The position numbers and the translations under genes are program-made. Below are positions 49,040 to 58,711 of a stretch of DNA of 64,000 bases, piece after piece. Position 1 is the stretch's first letter, and each line of letters begins with the position of its first letter. Origin of the DNA: Prochlorococcus sp. AG-409-O23 (GTDB lineage: Bacteria; Cyanobacteriota; Cyanobacteriia; PCC-6307; Cyanobiaceae); contig QCKL01000002.1 of the NCBI GenBank assembly GCA_003215355.1, forward strand, positions 46,531 to 110,530. Direction: 5' to 3'. The notes below the pieces were generated by a model. It was given only the letters and a program-made list of their open reading frames with translations. It was not told the origin of the DNA and ran no database searches.

Positions 49040-49321
49040 TTACAGTGGTGTTGCTTCGGATACATACGCAACACCTCCATAATAATTAAGAAGTGGCTCG
49101 ACATTTTTTTTGATCTTCTGCAATAACTCCTCTTCACAAAAAATAATTACGTGTGCATTAGCTCCTAAGCCAGTAAATTCCATATCTTCTGAGACAACTC
49201 TTTCTGGGCCTCTACCAGTAACATGCTTCATGACTGTGTAGCCAGGAACCTGAGCTTTCTCAAGGGACTCGAGCATCGCGTCCAACTCGCGTTCGCCAAA
49301 GATAAGGTCCAGACGCTTCAT
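49040..49321 (-). CDS. sbtB: PII-like carboxysome-uptake regulator SbtB
   Basis: 93 residues with ferredoxin-like PII fold: MKRLDLIFGERELDAMLESLEKAQVPGYTVMKHVTGRG, a T-loop region GPERVVSEDMEFTGLG, then ANAHVIIFCEEE. It begins 4 bases after sbtA stops, the usual sbtA-sbtB arrangement in which adenine-nucleotide-sensing SbtB gates the SbtA transporter. The C-terminus ends at YVSEATPL, so the CGPxGC redox loop of some SbtB proteins is absent. Confidence 0.92.
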   Translation of the reverse strand: MKRLDLIFGERELDAMLESLEKAQVPGYTVMKHVTGRGPERVVSEDMEFTGLGANAHVIIFCEEELLQKIKKNVEPLLNYYGGVAYVSEATPL

Positions 49322-49325
49322 TTAT

Positions 49326-50318
49326 TTATGCTGCAAGAGGAATCAATTTATTTACTAGTCCCATATACAAAGGTATTCCAATAACAATGTTGAACGGGAA
49401 AGTCAGCCCAAGTGTAGTTGATATGTAATAACTAGATTTTGCTTCCGGGACTGTCATTCTCATTGCAGCTGGAACAGCAAGGTAAGACGCACTTGCGCAA
49501 AGTACAACAAACAACAATGCATTGCCTGGCCCTAATCCAAGTGCTTTTGCTACAAGAACACCCAAAAATGCATTCAGCAGAGGCATCGCTATTGCAAATC
49601 CAATGAGAAATGATCCAGCCTTTTTTAAGCTTGGAAGTCTTTGTGCTGCAACTATTCCCATGTCTAGGAGGAAGAAGCACTCCGCACCATAAAATAATTT
49701 CCCTGTAAATGGCTGCATTTTTTCTACTGCAGCAGGATTATTTGCTGTCATGAAGCCAATTACAAGGCTTCCAACTAGAAGGTAAGCAGAACCATTTAAA
49801 ATAGCCTCATGAAATATTTCCCTTAATCGCATTCTTTTAGATTGGGCTCTTGATCTTGGAGCGGCAAACTTGACTAGTAGAAGGCCCACAATAATTGCTG
49901 GCGATTCCATGAGGGCTAGAGCTGCGACCATAAAGCCGTCAAAATCTATGTTTTGGTTCTCTAAGAAGCTCTCTGCTGTAATAAACGTCACTGCACTTAT
50001 GGATCCATAAGCAGCTGCAATTGCTGCTGAATTAAAAACATTTAGCTTTAGGCGGAGAATTACAAAGCAAATCAGTGGGATTAGGAGAGACATGCAAACT
50101 GCTGCTCCTACTGTTGGGATTACAAGGCCTCCTAAACCACTTCTTTGAAGCTCTAGTCCCCCTTTGAAACCTATAGCTAAGAGAAGGTATAGAGAAAAAA
50201 GCTTTGGAAGTGGAGCTGGTATTTCAAGATCAGACCTTACAAAAACAGCAATTGTTCCCAGGAAGAAGAAAAGGACTGGAGGTGTTAATACATTTTGAAG
50301 GATGAGACTGGTTTCCAT
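49326..50318 (-). CDS. sbtA: Sodium-dependent bicarbonate transporter SbtA
   Basis: 330-residue integral membrane protein with about ten hydrophobic segments. The start METSLILQNVLTPPVLFFFLGTIAVFVRSDLEIPAPLPKLFSLYLL and GFKGGLELQRSG are SbtA-type. The long cytoplasmic loop (APRSRAQSKRMRLREIFHEAIL) is shorter than in freshwater SbtA. It accumulates HCO3- for the carboxysome. The gene order on the minus strand is sulP-sbtA-sbtB. Confidence 0.93.
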   Translation of the reverse strand: METSLILQNVLTPPVLFFFLGTIAVFVRSDLEIPAPLPKLFSLYLLLAIGFKGGLELQRSGLGGLVIPTVGAAVCMSLLIPLICFVILRLKLNVFNSAAIAAAYGSISAVTFITAESFLENQNIDFDGFMVAALALMESPAIIVGLLLVKFAAPRSRAQSKRMRLREIFHEAILNGSAYLLVGSLVIGFMTANNPAAVEKMQPFTGKLFYGAECFFLLDMGIVAAQRLPSLKKAGSFLIGFAIAMPLLNAFLGVLVAKALGLGPGNALLFVVLCASASYLAVPAAMRMTVPEAKSSYYISTTLGLTFPFNIVIGIPLYMGLVNKLIPLAA

Positions 50319-50384
50319 TGCACCTCCTTCGATTAGTTGATTACTGTTTTGATCTGAGTCATAGGCTTGTAGATAGTCATAAGG

Positions 50385-52067
50385 CTAGGTATTTAGCTCT
50401 CTTATTGCTGTTTCAAGAGCTTCTTTCCTGCTATCAATTAGACAATTTACTCCAAATTTAGATAGTCGATCTCTTACTCGACCACTTGCACCTGCTACAT
50501 AAGCTGTGCGGGAATTTGTGATTGCTTCTTGGACCATGTCCTCAAGAGCAAGTGTTGCTGTAACTCCTAATCTTGGGACATCAGTGATATCAAGTATCAG
50601 GACTTTGTAATTTCGGACGAGCATCATTCGCTCTGTAATTCCTTTGGCTGCTCCAAAACTCAGTGGTCCTTTTAACCGAAATAACATTACTTCCCCTCCG
50701 CAACGATCTAATAATTCTTGCTCTTCTGGAGGTAAAGGGATGTCGGAACCCGAAGTTGAATCTCCAAATGGATTATCAGCCTCCATTCCCTCTAATTGTG
50801 TCTGCGTTATTGAATCAATTGTGAGCATATTTGCAATAAACACTCCTACCAATACAGCCCAAATTAGATCCCAAAAAACTGTCATCAAAAGAACGCTGTA
50901 CATAACTGCAGCGGTCTTTAGTGAAAGCTTATGAGCTCTCCTAAGGAAACCCCAATCAATAATATCTAGGCCAACCTTGATAAGGATTCCTGCTAAGAGG
51001 GCTGTCGGAATTTCCGCAGCCAGAGGGCCTGCACCTAGCAAGACCAACAGCAGAACTATGGAATGAACCATTCCAGAAATTGGCGTCCTACCGCCAGATT
51101 TGATATTGATTACTGTTCGCATCGTGGCGCCTGCTCCAGGTAGTCCTGTGAGCAGGCCTGCAAGGCTGTTGCCCAGTCCTTGACCTATTAGTTCTCTGTC
51201 TGAGTTGTGACGTGTTTGTGAAATGTTGTCAGCAACAAGTGAAGTAAGCAACGAGTCAATTGCGCCTAATACTGCAAGTACTAATCCAGCTTTAAATATG
51301 ACAGTGGAATGTTGATTCCAGTTGGGCATAGTGAAGGCAAGCCCTCCTTCTGGAATTGCGCCAATACGTGGTAAAGGATCTAGTCCGCGAGCTTGAAGTG
51401 CTGCATCGCCAAAGAGAATTACTGATAGAGGAGTGACTATTAATAAAGCCAGCAGAGGGGAAGGGAGCCATTGACTGATGCGCCTAGGAGTTAGGAACAC
51501 AATCGCTAGGGTCATGACAGCTACTGCCACTGCAGCCCCGTTAGGTTCAAAATTTGCAGTGAGAGTTTTCAGTGATTCGATTACACCACCTCTAGTACTT
51601 ATTCCTAGGAGTGGACCAAGCTGTAGGGCAAGAATGATTACCCCAATCCCTGACATGAAGCCAGAAACCACCGAATAAGGAACCAACGTGATGTATTTCC
51701 CAAGCCTTAGGACACCAAATAGGACTTGAAATAGTCCACCAATTACAACAGCAGCCATGACCAGTGGCAAAATTTCTCCTGCACCTAGATCTCTAGAGAC
51801 TCCTACTGCTGCCAGGCTTGCTACAACACCAGCCACCGTGACACTCATTGGCCCAGTAGGACCACTGACCTGTGCAGGAGTACCTCCAAACAAAGCAGCA
51901 ATGAATCCAACAACTACTGCCCCATACAGTCCGTAGATGGCCCCGCCTGGCCCTAAGGCTGCATTGCCGAAAGCTAAGGCAAGTGGTAATGCGACAACTG
52001 CGGCTGTAATGCCGCCAAGGACATCTCCTCTAAGGTTTTTGAGGTGGAAACCATGGATTAAGGCCAC
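50385..52067 (-). CDS. SulP-family anion transporter with STAS domain (BicA-type bicarbonate transporter)
   Basis: 560 residues. The membrane domain begins LKNLRGDVLGGITAAVVALPLALAFG and includes the FGGTPAQVSGPTGPMSV and GLPGAGATMRTVINIKSGGRTPISG signatures. The cytoplasmic C-terminal STAS domain (about 450-555) reads VMLFRLKGPLSFGAAKGI and VLILDITDVPRLGVTATLAL. SulP proteins carry sulfate, bicarbonate or other anions. Its position next to sbtA-sbtB favours low-affinity Na+-linked HCO3- uptake, but sulfate cannot be excluded. Confidence 0.88.
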   Translation of the reverse strand: MALIHGFHLKNLRGDVLGGITAAVVALPLALAFGNAALGPGGAIYGLYGAVVVGFIAALFGGTPAQVSGPTGPMSVTVAGVVASLAAVGVSRDLGAGEILPLVMAAVVIGGLFQVLFGVLRLGKYITLVPYSVVSGFMSGIGVIILALQLGPLLGISTRGGVIESLKTLTANFEPNGAAVAVAVMTLAIVFLTPRRISQWLPSPLLALLIVTPLSVILFGDAALQARGLDPLPRIGAIPEGGLAFTMPNWNQHSTVIFKAGLVLAVLGAIDSLLTSLVADNISQTRHNSDRELIGQGLGNSLAGLLTGLPGAGATMRTVINIKSGGRTPISGMVHSIVLLLVLLGAGPLAAEIPTALLAGILIKVGLDIIDWGFLRRAHKLSLKTAAVMYSVLLMTVFWDLIWAVLVGVFIANMLTIDSITQTQLEGMEADNPFGDSTSGSDIPLPPEEQELLDRCGGEVMLFRLKGPLSFGAAKGITERMMLVRNYKVLILDITDVPRLGVTATLALEDMVQEAITNSRTAYVAGASGRVRDRLSKFGVNCLIDSRKEALETAIRELNT

Positions 52068-52346
52068 TTAGCGCTCTCCATTCAGCGACTATTTTTAAAA
52101 GCCTATATGTCGATGGGTATTTTTTAAATGCTCGCTTCAAATTGGAGGATTGACCAGCTTCATTCAATATTGGAAGTTCACTTGTGCATTACTGGCAAGT
52201 TGTATTTTTGGGTTCAATGAAAACATGAATAAAATTTTAAAAGTTCAGCTTTTTAGACCGTTCGGGGTTCCCTACATATTTGAAGAGTCAGTACTTGATT
52301 GGAACTGGGAGACTACATGTGATGTGGTTTGCACCTAAGCAACTGT

Positions 52347-53312
52347 ATGGGAGATAGTGGTTATCGGGATTATTTCAAGGTTCTTGGCGTTGAACGTAAT
52401 GCCAATACTGAAATGATCAAAGCAGCGTTTCGAAAGTTGGCGCGTAAATACCATCCAGATGTGAATCCAGGGAATCGGCAAGCAGAAGCAAGGTTTAAGG
52501 AGCTCAGTGAGGCTTATGAAGTGCTGTCCGACCCAGAGAAACGAAAGCGCTACGAACAATTTGGAAAGTATTGGAACCAATCGACAGGAGTGGGAGGGAG
52601 ATCAAGATCTTCTGCAGGACCAGGGATGGATGTGGATTTTGGAAGTTATGGAAGTTTTGATGAATTTATCAATGACCTTTTAGGGAAATTTGGAGGTGCT
52701 ACAGGAGCGACTGGATTTGCAAGTGGTTTCCCAGGCTCAGCTGGGTTCTCTCGTAATGCATCTAATAAACCTTTGAATTTAGATGCAGAAGTTCAGGTCA
52801 AAATCAGCTTTTCTGAAGCATTCCATGGCACTGAACGCACCCTTTCTGTTAATGAGGAGCGAGTGCAGGTTCGTATTCCAAAGGGCATTAAATCAGGATC
52901 TAGGCTTCGCCTTAAGGGCAAAGGAAATTTGCAGCCAGGGACGGGGCGGCGAGGTGACTTATATCTCAATTTAGAGGTTGAATCTCATGCGATTTGGAGT
53001 CTTGAAGGTAATCAGCTTCGAGCAAAATTGCCAGTCACTTTGGATGAACTGGCCTTGGGTGCAACTGTTACAGCTGTTACCCCAGATGGAGAAGCTCAGG
53101 TTTCAATCCCTGAGGGTACGGCTCCAGGTACAAGCCTCAGGCTGAAAGGTAAAGGTTGGCCGCTAGATGATGGCCGTGGGGACTTGATTTTCACTCTCAG
53201 TATTCAGGTGCCTGAGCAATGGTCATCAGAGGAACTTCATTTACTGCAGGAGTTAAAGCGCGTCCGATGCAATGATCCTCGTGAAACCTGGTTTCAGGCT
53301 GCCCATTTCTAA
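52347..53312 (+). CDS. DnaJ-type co-chaperone without zinc finger (CbpA type)
   Basis: 321 residues from ATG 52347 (MGDSGYRDYFKVLG). J domain 1-75 with the HPD triad in LARKYHPDVNPG, a G/F-rich linker (GGRSRSSAGPGMDVDFGSYGSF, GKFGGATGATGF), then two beta C-terminal domains (RVQIPKG-type VQVRIPKGIKSGSRLRLKGKG and VSIPEGTAPGTSLRLKGKGWP). No CxxCxGxG repeats, so it is the type B/CbpA class that stimulates DnaK. The 279 bases upstream contain no gene I can support. hemB follows 39 bases later. Confidence 0.94.
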   Translation: MGDSGYRDYFKVLGVERNANTEMIKAAFRKLARKYHPDVNPGNRQAEARFKELSEAYEVLSDPEKRKRYEQFGKYWNQSTGVGGRSRSSAGPGMDVDFGSYGSFDEFINDLLGKFGGATGATGFASGFPGSAGFSRNASNKPLNLDAEVQVKISFSEAFHGTERTLSVNEERVQVRIPKGIKSGSRLRLKGKGNLQPGTGRRGDLYLNLEVESHAIWSLEGNQLRAKLPVTLDELALGATVTAVTPDGEAQVSIPEGTAPGTSLRLKGKGWPLDDGRGDLIFTLSIQVPEQWSSEELHLLQELKRVRCNDPRETWFQAAHF

Positions 53313-53351
53313 GGCCGATCTACGATCAACAAAAGCTTCGCTTTGGCCCTG

Positions 53352-54353
53352 ATGGATCTCACCTATCGTCCTCGTCGCTTGCGCCGTTCACAAGCTCTAA
53401 GGAGCATGGTTAGGGAGCACACGCTTAATGCAACTGATTTCATCTATCCGTTATTTGTACATGAGGGAGGCGAAGTTGAGGGCATTAGTGCAATGCCAGG
53501 AGCGAATCGTTGGACTCTAGATACGTTGGTTAATGAAGTAGAAAGGGCTTGGGGACTTGGGATTCGATGCATTGTGCTTTTCCCAAAGGTTGCTGAGTCT
53601 CTTAAGAGTGAGGATGGAGCAGAGTGCTTTAACGAAAAAGGTTTAATACCTCGGGCAATTAGACGTTTAAAGGAAGAGATCCCTGAGATGACTGTGATGA
53701 CTGACGTAGCTTTAGACCCTTACTCTTGTGATGGGCATGATGGAATAGTCAGTCCCGATGGCATTGTTTTAAATGATGAGACGATTGAATATTTATGTCG
53801 TCAGGCAGTTGTCCAGGCCCAGGCGGGCGCAGATCTTATTGGTCCCAGCGATATGATGGATGGCCGTGTTGGAGCGATTCGTGAATCTCTTGATGAAGAG
53901 GGATTTGAACATGTAGGAATAATTAGCTACACCGCAAAATATTCTTCTGCATATTACGGGCCATTTAGGGAAGCTCTTGATTCTGCCCCCAGAGCAGCAT
54001 CTGAAAAATTAATTCCTAAAGATAAGTCCACTTATCAAATGGATCCAGCCAATGCAAGAGAGGCGATTACAGAGGCTCAGTTAGATGAACAAGAGGGTGC
54101 AGATATATTGATGGTCAAACCTGGGCTGGCTTATTTAGACATTATTCACCGATTAAGGCAGGAATCTGAGTTGCCTATCGCGGCTTATAACGTTAGTGGA
54201 GAATTTTCAATGGTAAAGGCTGCTGCAGAGCGAGGGTGGATAGATGAGAGATCAGTGGTCCTTGAGACTTTGCTGAGTTTTAGGCGTGCAGGTGCTGATT
54301 TAATACTCACTTACCATGCATGCGATGCAGCTGAGTGGCTAAGACAAGGATGA
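53352..54353 (+). CDS. hemB: Delta-aminolevulinic acid dehydratase (porphobilinogen synthase)
   Basis: Condenses two ALA to porphobilinogen for heme and chlorophyll. 333 residues from ATG 53352 (MDLTYRPRRLRRSQALRS); the track start is a TTG three codons earlier. Metal/active-site text is MTDVALDPYSCDGHDGIV near 120, the first Schiff-base Lys is in SYTAKYSSAYYGPFREA near 195, and the second in ILMVKPGLAYLDII near 250. The Asp-rich metal loop is of the Mg-dependent plant/cyanobacterial kind. Confidence 0.97.
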   Translation: MDLTYRPRRLRRSQALRSMVREHTLNATDFIYPLFVHEGGEVEGISAMPGANRWTLDTLVNEVERAWGLGIRCIVLFPKVAESLKSEDGAECFNEKGLIPRAIRRLKEEIPEMTVMTDVALDPYSCDGHDGIVSPDGIVLNDETIEYLCRQAVVQAQAGADLIGPSDMMDGRVGAIRESLDEEGFEHVGIISYTAKYSSAYYGPFREALDSAPRAASEKLIPKDKSTYQMDPANAREAITEAQLDEQEGADILMVKPGLAYLDIIHRLRQESELPIAAYNVSGEFSMVKAAAERGWIDERSVVLETLLSFRRAGADLILTYHACDAAEWLRQG

Positions 54354-54449
54354 ATTACTTTGGATATTTGATATTTAACTTTCCTGCACTTTTTAATATG
54401 CAAACCCAAATTAAATCTCTTTATTAGTAAGGTCTAATTAGATTTAAGA

Positions 54450-54860
54450 ATGGTAGAAAGACTTTTGGAATCTCAACTGGCAAATGTCACAAGGCTTGGT
54501 CACTTAGCCATTCGTGTTCAGGATATTGAGCGAGCTAAGAACTTTTATATAAGACTTGGGTTGAAGCTAGTTTGGGATGATGCCGATTGGTGTTATTTAG
54601 AAGCTGGCCCTGGGAAAGATGGCCTTGCTCTATTAGGTCCTGGATATAAAGCAGCAGGGCCTCATTTTGCCTTCCATTTCACTGATAAGGCTGATGTACA
54701 AGATGCGCATATAAAATTAAAGGATTCTGGTGTCCATGTTGGACAGGTGCATGAACATCGAGATGGGACTGCTTCTTTTTATCTAAAAGATCCTGAAGGG
54801 AATTGGTTAGAGATGCTTTATCACCCCCCAGGCGGTATCCCAGGCAATCAGCAACCTTGA
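54450..54860 (+). CDS. VOC-superfamily (glyoxalase-like) protein
   Basis: 136 residues. One beta-alpha-beta-beta-beta repeat set: RLGHLAIRVQDIERAKNFYIRLGLKLVWDD, and FYLKDPEGNWLEMLYHPPGG at the end (metal Glu). It resembles glyoxalase I but lacks clear GSH-binding residues, so it may be a different dioxygenase-, lyase- or antibiotic-binding-type VOC member. It ends 29 bases before the mutS2 start that I choose. Confidence 0.87.
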   Translation: MVERLLESQLANVTRLGHLAIRVQDIERAKNFYIRLGLKLVWDDADWCYLEAGPGKDGLALLGPGYKAAGPHFAFHFTDKADVQDAHIKLKDSGVHVGQVHEHRDGTASFYLKDPEGNWLEMLYHPPGGIPGNQQP

Positions 54861-54889
54861 GGGAGCTTGAAGAGATTAGTCCTTCATTA

Positions 54890-57292
54890 ATGGACGCAGA
54901 AATTTCAGGTACTAGTGATGCCTTTCAAGAGACCCTTGAGTTGTTGGAATGGCCACGACTTTGCGACCACCTCTCGACATTCGCAAGTACAAGTCAGGGT
55001 TGCGTTCATTGTAAGAACTTACCTTTGCCTTCTGACTTGGCTACTAGCCGATTGCGTTTGGCAGAGACATTGGAAATGCATGCTTTAGATGCAGCTCATG
55101 ATGGAGGCGTTACTTTTCAAGGAATCCATGATTTAGAAGCTCTTTTGGCGCGTTGCGTGAAGGGAGGGATCGCTTCTGGTGAGGAGCTATTAAAAGTTGC
55201 GGAGACTCTCGCAGCTGCAAGGCGGTTACGAAGGCAAATTGATGATCCTGAGATGCGGCCTGTTACTACCTTCCTCTTGTTTGATTTGGCAACTCTTCCT
55301 GATTTGGAAAAACTCTTGAGGTTTGGCCTTGAAGAAGGAGGTCGAGTTGCAGATCGAGCCAGTGAAAGGCTCGCTCGATTGCGTGGGCAATGTCAACGCT
55401 TATTTGTTGAACGAAGGGATCTTTTGCAGGAGCTTGTGCGGCGATTTGGTTCAAAATTGCAGGACACAGTGATCGCGAATAGAAATAACAGACCTGTTTT
55501 GGCTTTGAAGGCAGGTGCTGTTGCTCAGCTCTCTGGGATTGTGCATGACAGCTCGGCATCAGGCAGTACAGTTTTTTTTGAACCTCAGCCTGTTATTCCA
55601 CTTGGTAACCGAATAGCTGAACTTCAGGGATACATTCTTGAAGAGGAGCAACTACTTCTCACTTTGTGGAGCCAGAAAATTGGTGAGAATTATGACTCGT
55701 TGCAGCATCTTGGCAAAGTCATGTTGCAACTTGATGTTGCATTGGCTCGTGCTCGTTATGGCGAATGGTTAGGAGGTGTGCCTTGCAGGTTTGATGAGAA
55801 TCCCAATGCTTCTTTTACCTTTGATGAATTACGCCATCCTTTACTAGTTTGGAAGGAGCGCCATAAGCATGGGGAGATAGTCATTCCAGTCACTTTAGGA
55901 GTCCCTTCCAAGGTAAAAGTAGTTGCGATTACAGGACCTAATACTGGGGGTAAAACTGTCACTCTTAAGAGTGTTGGGTTGGCAGTTCTTATGGCTAGGG
56001 CTGGACTCTTAATGCCATGTATTGGTACACCCACTTTGCCTTGGTGTGATCAAGTTTTAGCTGACATAGGAGATGAGCAATCACTGCAACAGAGCCTTTC
56101 AACCTTTAGTGGCCATCTAATTCGTATTAATCGAATTCTTCACGCAGTCGCTGCAACTCCTGGAACAGTTCTAGTCCTCTTGGATGAAATTGGCGCAGGG
56201 ACTGATCCCTTAGAGGGGACCGCCTTGGCCATAGCACTATTAAAGACATTCGCTGATCGAGTAAGGCTGACTATTGCGACAACTCACTTTGGGGAACTGA
56301 AGACCTTGAAATATAGCGATTCACGTTTTGAGAATGCTTCTGTTTCTTTCGATAGTGAGACTCTCTCTCCTACGTACTCACTTCAATGGGGAATACCTGG
56401 TAGGAGTAATGCTCTCGCAATCGCTGGAAGATTAGGACTTGACTCTGTGGTACTAGAGAGGGCACAAGAGTTGCTTAGGCCTACTGGCGGAGAAGACGTT
56501 AATAACGTAATTGCAGGTTTGGAAAATCAAAGGATTCGCCAGCAGGCAGCGGCTGAAGCTGCTGCAGAGTTATTAGCGCGAACTGAAATTCTCCATGAGG
56601 AGTTGTTAATGCAGTGGCAACGTCAATCTAAGCTCTCAGAAGAAGCGTTCGAAGGTAGACGTAGACAACTTGAAGCCTCCATTCATGAAGCCCAGCAAGA
56701 GGTTAGTGAATTGATTAAGCGCTTAAGGACTCAAGGAGCTGATGGTGAGACGGCTAGACGAGTAGGACAACAGTTACGCCAAATGGAAAAAGAGAATTCT
56801 CCTAAGCTCCGACAAAGAACCCCAGACGGCTGGTCACCACAGGTTGGGGAACAAATAAGGTTGCTTGCTTTAGGTAAGGCTGGTGAGGTGCTTTCCATTT
56901 CTGAAGATGGCTTGCAGCTCACTGTGCGTTGTGGAGTTTTTAGGAGTACAGTCAATTTGAGTGGGGTGGAGAGCCTTGATGGACGGAAGCCAATTCCTCC
57001 AGACCCTGTAGTAAAGATCAATTCCCGCACCATTTTCGGGCTTGGCACAAAGATTCGGACAGAAGCTAATACTGTTGATGTGCGTGGGTTAAGGGTTCAT
57101 GAAGCGGAAGTGGTAGTTGAAGAGTATCTGCGGAAAGTGAATGGCCCCTTGTGGATTATTCACGGGGTCGGGACTGGCAAGCTCAAGCGAGGATTGAGGC
57201 AATGGCTAGAGAGTCTCACCTATGTTGAAAAAGTCAGCGATGCCAATTCAAAAGACGGTGGAGCAGGTTGCAGTGTGGTTTTGCTGCGTTAA
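54890..57292 (+). CDS. mutS2: Endonuclease MutS2 (ribosome rescue/anti-recombination factor)
   Basis: MutS2 acts on branched DNA and, in some bacteria, splits collided ribosomes. 800 residues from ATG 54890 (MDAEISGTSDAFQETLELLEWPRL); the track start 54803 lies inside the VOC gene. MutS-core text includes SSASGSTVFFEPQPVIPLGN, Walker A GPNTGGKTVTLKSVGLAV near 350, Walker B VLVLLDEIGAGTDPLEGTAL near 430, and coiled-coil arms (TEILHEELLMQWQRQSKLS). The C-terminal Smr domain VDVRGLRVHEAEVVVEEYL...IIHGVGTGKLKRGLRQWL is intact. Confidence 0.95.
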   Translation: MDAEISGTSDAFQETLELLEWPRLCDHLSTFASTSQGCVHCKNLPLPSDLATSRLRLAETLEMHALDAAHDGGVTFQGIHDLEALLARCVKGGIASGEELLKVAETLAAARRLRRQIDDPEMRPVTTFLLFDLATLPDLEKLLRFGLEEGGRVADRASERLARLRGQCQRLFVERRDLLQELVRRFGSKLQDTVIANRNNRPVLALKAGAVAQLSGIVHDSSASGSTVFFEPQPVIPLGNRIAELQGYILEEEQLLLTLWSQKIGENYDSLQHLGKVMLQLDVALARARYGEWLGGVPCRFDENPNASFTFDELRHPLLVWKERHKHGEIVIPVTLGVPSKVKVVAITGPNTGGKTVTLKSVGLAVLMARAGLLMPCIGTPTLPWCDQVLADIGDEQSLQQSLSTFSGHLIRINRILHAVAATPGTVLVLLDEIGAGTDPLEGTALAIALLKTFADRVRLTIATTHFGELKTLKYSDSRFENASVSFDSETLSPTYSLQWGIPGRSNALAIAGRLGLDSVVLERAQELLRPTGGEDVNNVIAGLENQRIRQQAAAEAAAELLARTEILHEELLMQWQRQSKLSEEAFEGRRRQLEASIHEAQQEVSELIKRLRTQGADGETARRVGQQLRQMEKENSPKLRQRTPDGWSPQVGEQIRLLALGKAGEVLSISEDGLQLTVRCGVFRSTVNLSGVESLDGRKPIPPDPVVKINSRTIFGLGTKIRTEANTVDVRGLRVHEAEVVVEEYLRKVNGPLWIIHGVGTGKLKRGLRQWLESLTYVEKVSDANSKDGGAGCSVVLLR

Positions 57293-57362
57293 AGAAAATA
57301 GATCAGGAAGAGGGTACAGGACTAATCCTTCCCTTGAGATCCTTTATCACCACTAGGAGAAA

Positions 57363-58346
57363 ATGCAGTTCATAGATCAGGCACGAATTACGGTTAAAGC
57401 AGGCCAAGGAGGCGATGGGATCGTTGCCTTTCGGCGAGAGAAATATGTGCCTGCAGGGGGTCCATCAGGAGGCGATGGCGGTAAAGGCGGTCACGTGGTA
57501 CTTATGGCAGATGCAAATCTTCAGACCCTTTTGGATTTCAAGTTCAAGAGAGTGTTTCTGGCTGAGGATGGTCGTAGAGGTGGGCCAAATAGGTGTAAAG
57601 GAGCGTCTGGGAAAGAGTTATTGATTAGGGTCCCTTGCGGTACTGAAGTAAGGCACTTGAATTCGGGAATAATTCTTGGCGACCTTACAGAAAATGGAGA
57701 AAAGCTTGTAGTTGCTTTTGGAGGGCGAGGTGGTCTTGGTAATGCTCATTACCTCAGCAATCGCAATCGTGCTCCAGAGAAGTTCACTGAAGGTCGTGAT
57801 GGGGAAGAATGGCAATTACAGCTGGAATTGAAGTTATTAGCAGAGGTTGGAATTATTGGCTTGCCAAATGCAGGGAAGAGCACATTAATCGCTGTTCTTT
57901 CTTCTGCCAGACCAAAGATTGCTGATTACCCTTTTACTACATTGATACCTAATCTAGGGGTAGTCAGAAGGCCAAGTGGTGATGGGACTGTTTTTGCAGA
58001 TATCCCTGGGCTAATTGCTGGAGCGGCTCAAGGAGCAGGCTTAGGCCATGATTTTCTGAGGCATATTGAGCGAACTAAGCTCCTTATTCATCTTTTGGAT
58101 GGCGGTGCTGAAGATCCTCTGGCAGACCTATTAGTGGTTGAAAAAGAATTGAAGTCCTATGGACAAGGACTTATTGATAGACCCAGACTTTTAGCTGTCA
58201 ACAAACAGGAGCTTTTGGAGGAGGATCAACAGGCAGATTTGGTTAAGTCTCTTGAGGTAGCAAGTGGAATAAAAGTTTTGCTGATTTCAGCAGCTATGGG
58301 TAGAGGCCTGGACGAGCTTCTTGATCAGATTTGGGACAAGCTTTGA
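57363..58346 (+). CDS. obgE: GTPase Obg/CgtA
   Basis: Ribosome-assembly and stress GTPase, 327 residues. The glycine-rich Obg domain ([40 protein letters not shown]) fills 1-158. The G domain has [15 protein letters not shown] near 165, [42 protein letters not shown], and the AVNKQEL motif near 280. No C-terminal OCT extension. AGGAG precedes the ATG by four bases, a strong ribosome-binding site. Confidence 0.97.
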   Translation: MQFIDQARITVKAGQGGDGIVAFRREKYVPAGGPSGGDGGKGGHVVLMADANLQTLLDFKFKRVFLAEDGRRGGPNRCKGASGKELLIRVPCGTEVRHLNSGIILGDLTENGEKLVVAFGGRGGLGNAHYLSNRNRAPEKFTEGRDGEEWQLQLELKLLAEVGIIGLPNAGKSTLIAVLSSARPKIADYPFTTLIPNLGVVRRPSGDGTVFADIPGLIAGAAQGAGLGHDFLRHIERTKLLIHLLDGGAEDPLADLLVVEKELKSYGQGLIDRPRLLAVNKQELLEEDQQADLVKSLEVASGIKVLLISAAMGRGLDELLDQIWDKL

Positions 58347-58424
58347 TTTGAGCGGAAGCAGGCTTAAATACCTACTTGTGCATGGCGCATTGATTGGTCA
58401 TAAATGGATTGCTTTCTTTGAGTT

Positions 58425-58607
58425 ATGACCTTTTACAGTTGCTTCGATGGGCAAGGTGCAGTAATTGCGCGCTGTCAAACCCATCAAGAGATTGAAGTTC
58501 TTCGTCGAATGGGAAGACCAATTGTTGAAGTTCGGGAGATGAAGAATGAAGAAGCAATTGTTTGTTCACTGACCAGTAGTCCATCTGACTTCAATCTTGA
58601 TTATTGA
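58425..58607 (+). CDS. Small hypothetical protein, 60 aa, ending in an inverted repeat
   Basis: Unrecognised but convincing small ORF: MTFYSCFDGQGAVIARCQTHQEIEVLRRMGRPIVEVREM is compact and soluble with two Cys. The last 13 codons (SLTSSPSDFNLDY, stop TGA 58605-58607) are encoded by the left arm, loop and first bases of the right arm of a 26-bp perfect inverted repeat. The tail may have been acquired or replaced by that duplication. It lies 78 bases after obg on the same strand. Confidence 0.75.
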   Translation: MTFYSCFDGQGAVIARCQTHQEIEVLRRMGRPIVEVREMKNEEAIVCSLTSSPSDFNLDY

Positions 58608-58629
58608 AGTCAGATGGACTACTGGTCAG
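58569..58629. repeat. 26-bp perfect inverted repeat with 9-base loop over the 60-aa ORF's stop
   Basis: Left arm 58569-58594, loop TCTTGATTA (58595-58603), right arm 58604-58629; the arms match with no mismatch. The CDS stop is at 58605-58607, so the hairpin straddles the stop codon. There is no T run after it, so it is not a typical intrinsic terminator. It could act as an mRNA-stabilising or processing hairpin, or be a fresh inverted duplication. Confidence 0.95.
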
Positions 58630-58711
58630 GCCCAGTTGAGTTGTCGAAGAGTAGAGCGCGGTGATATCGCTCTACTTCCTCTTGCTCGACCATTAAATTG
58701 GATCGATTAAA

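Noticed and set aside
52150-52338. 62-aa plus-strand ORF upstream of dnaJ
   Set aside because: TTG start with the GGAGG only one base away, no recognisable composition or motif, and it lies in the probable dnaJ promoter region.
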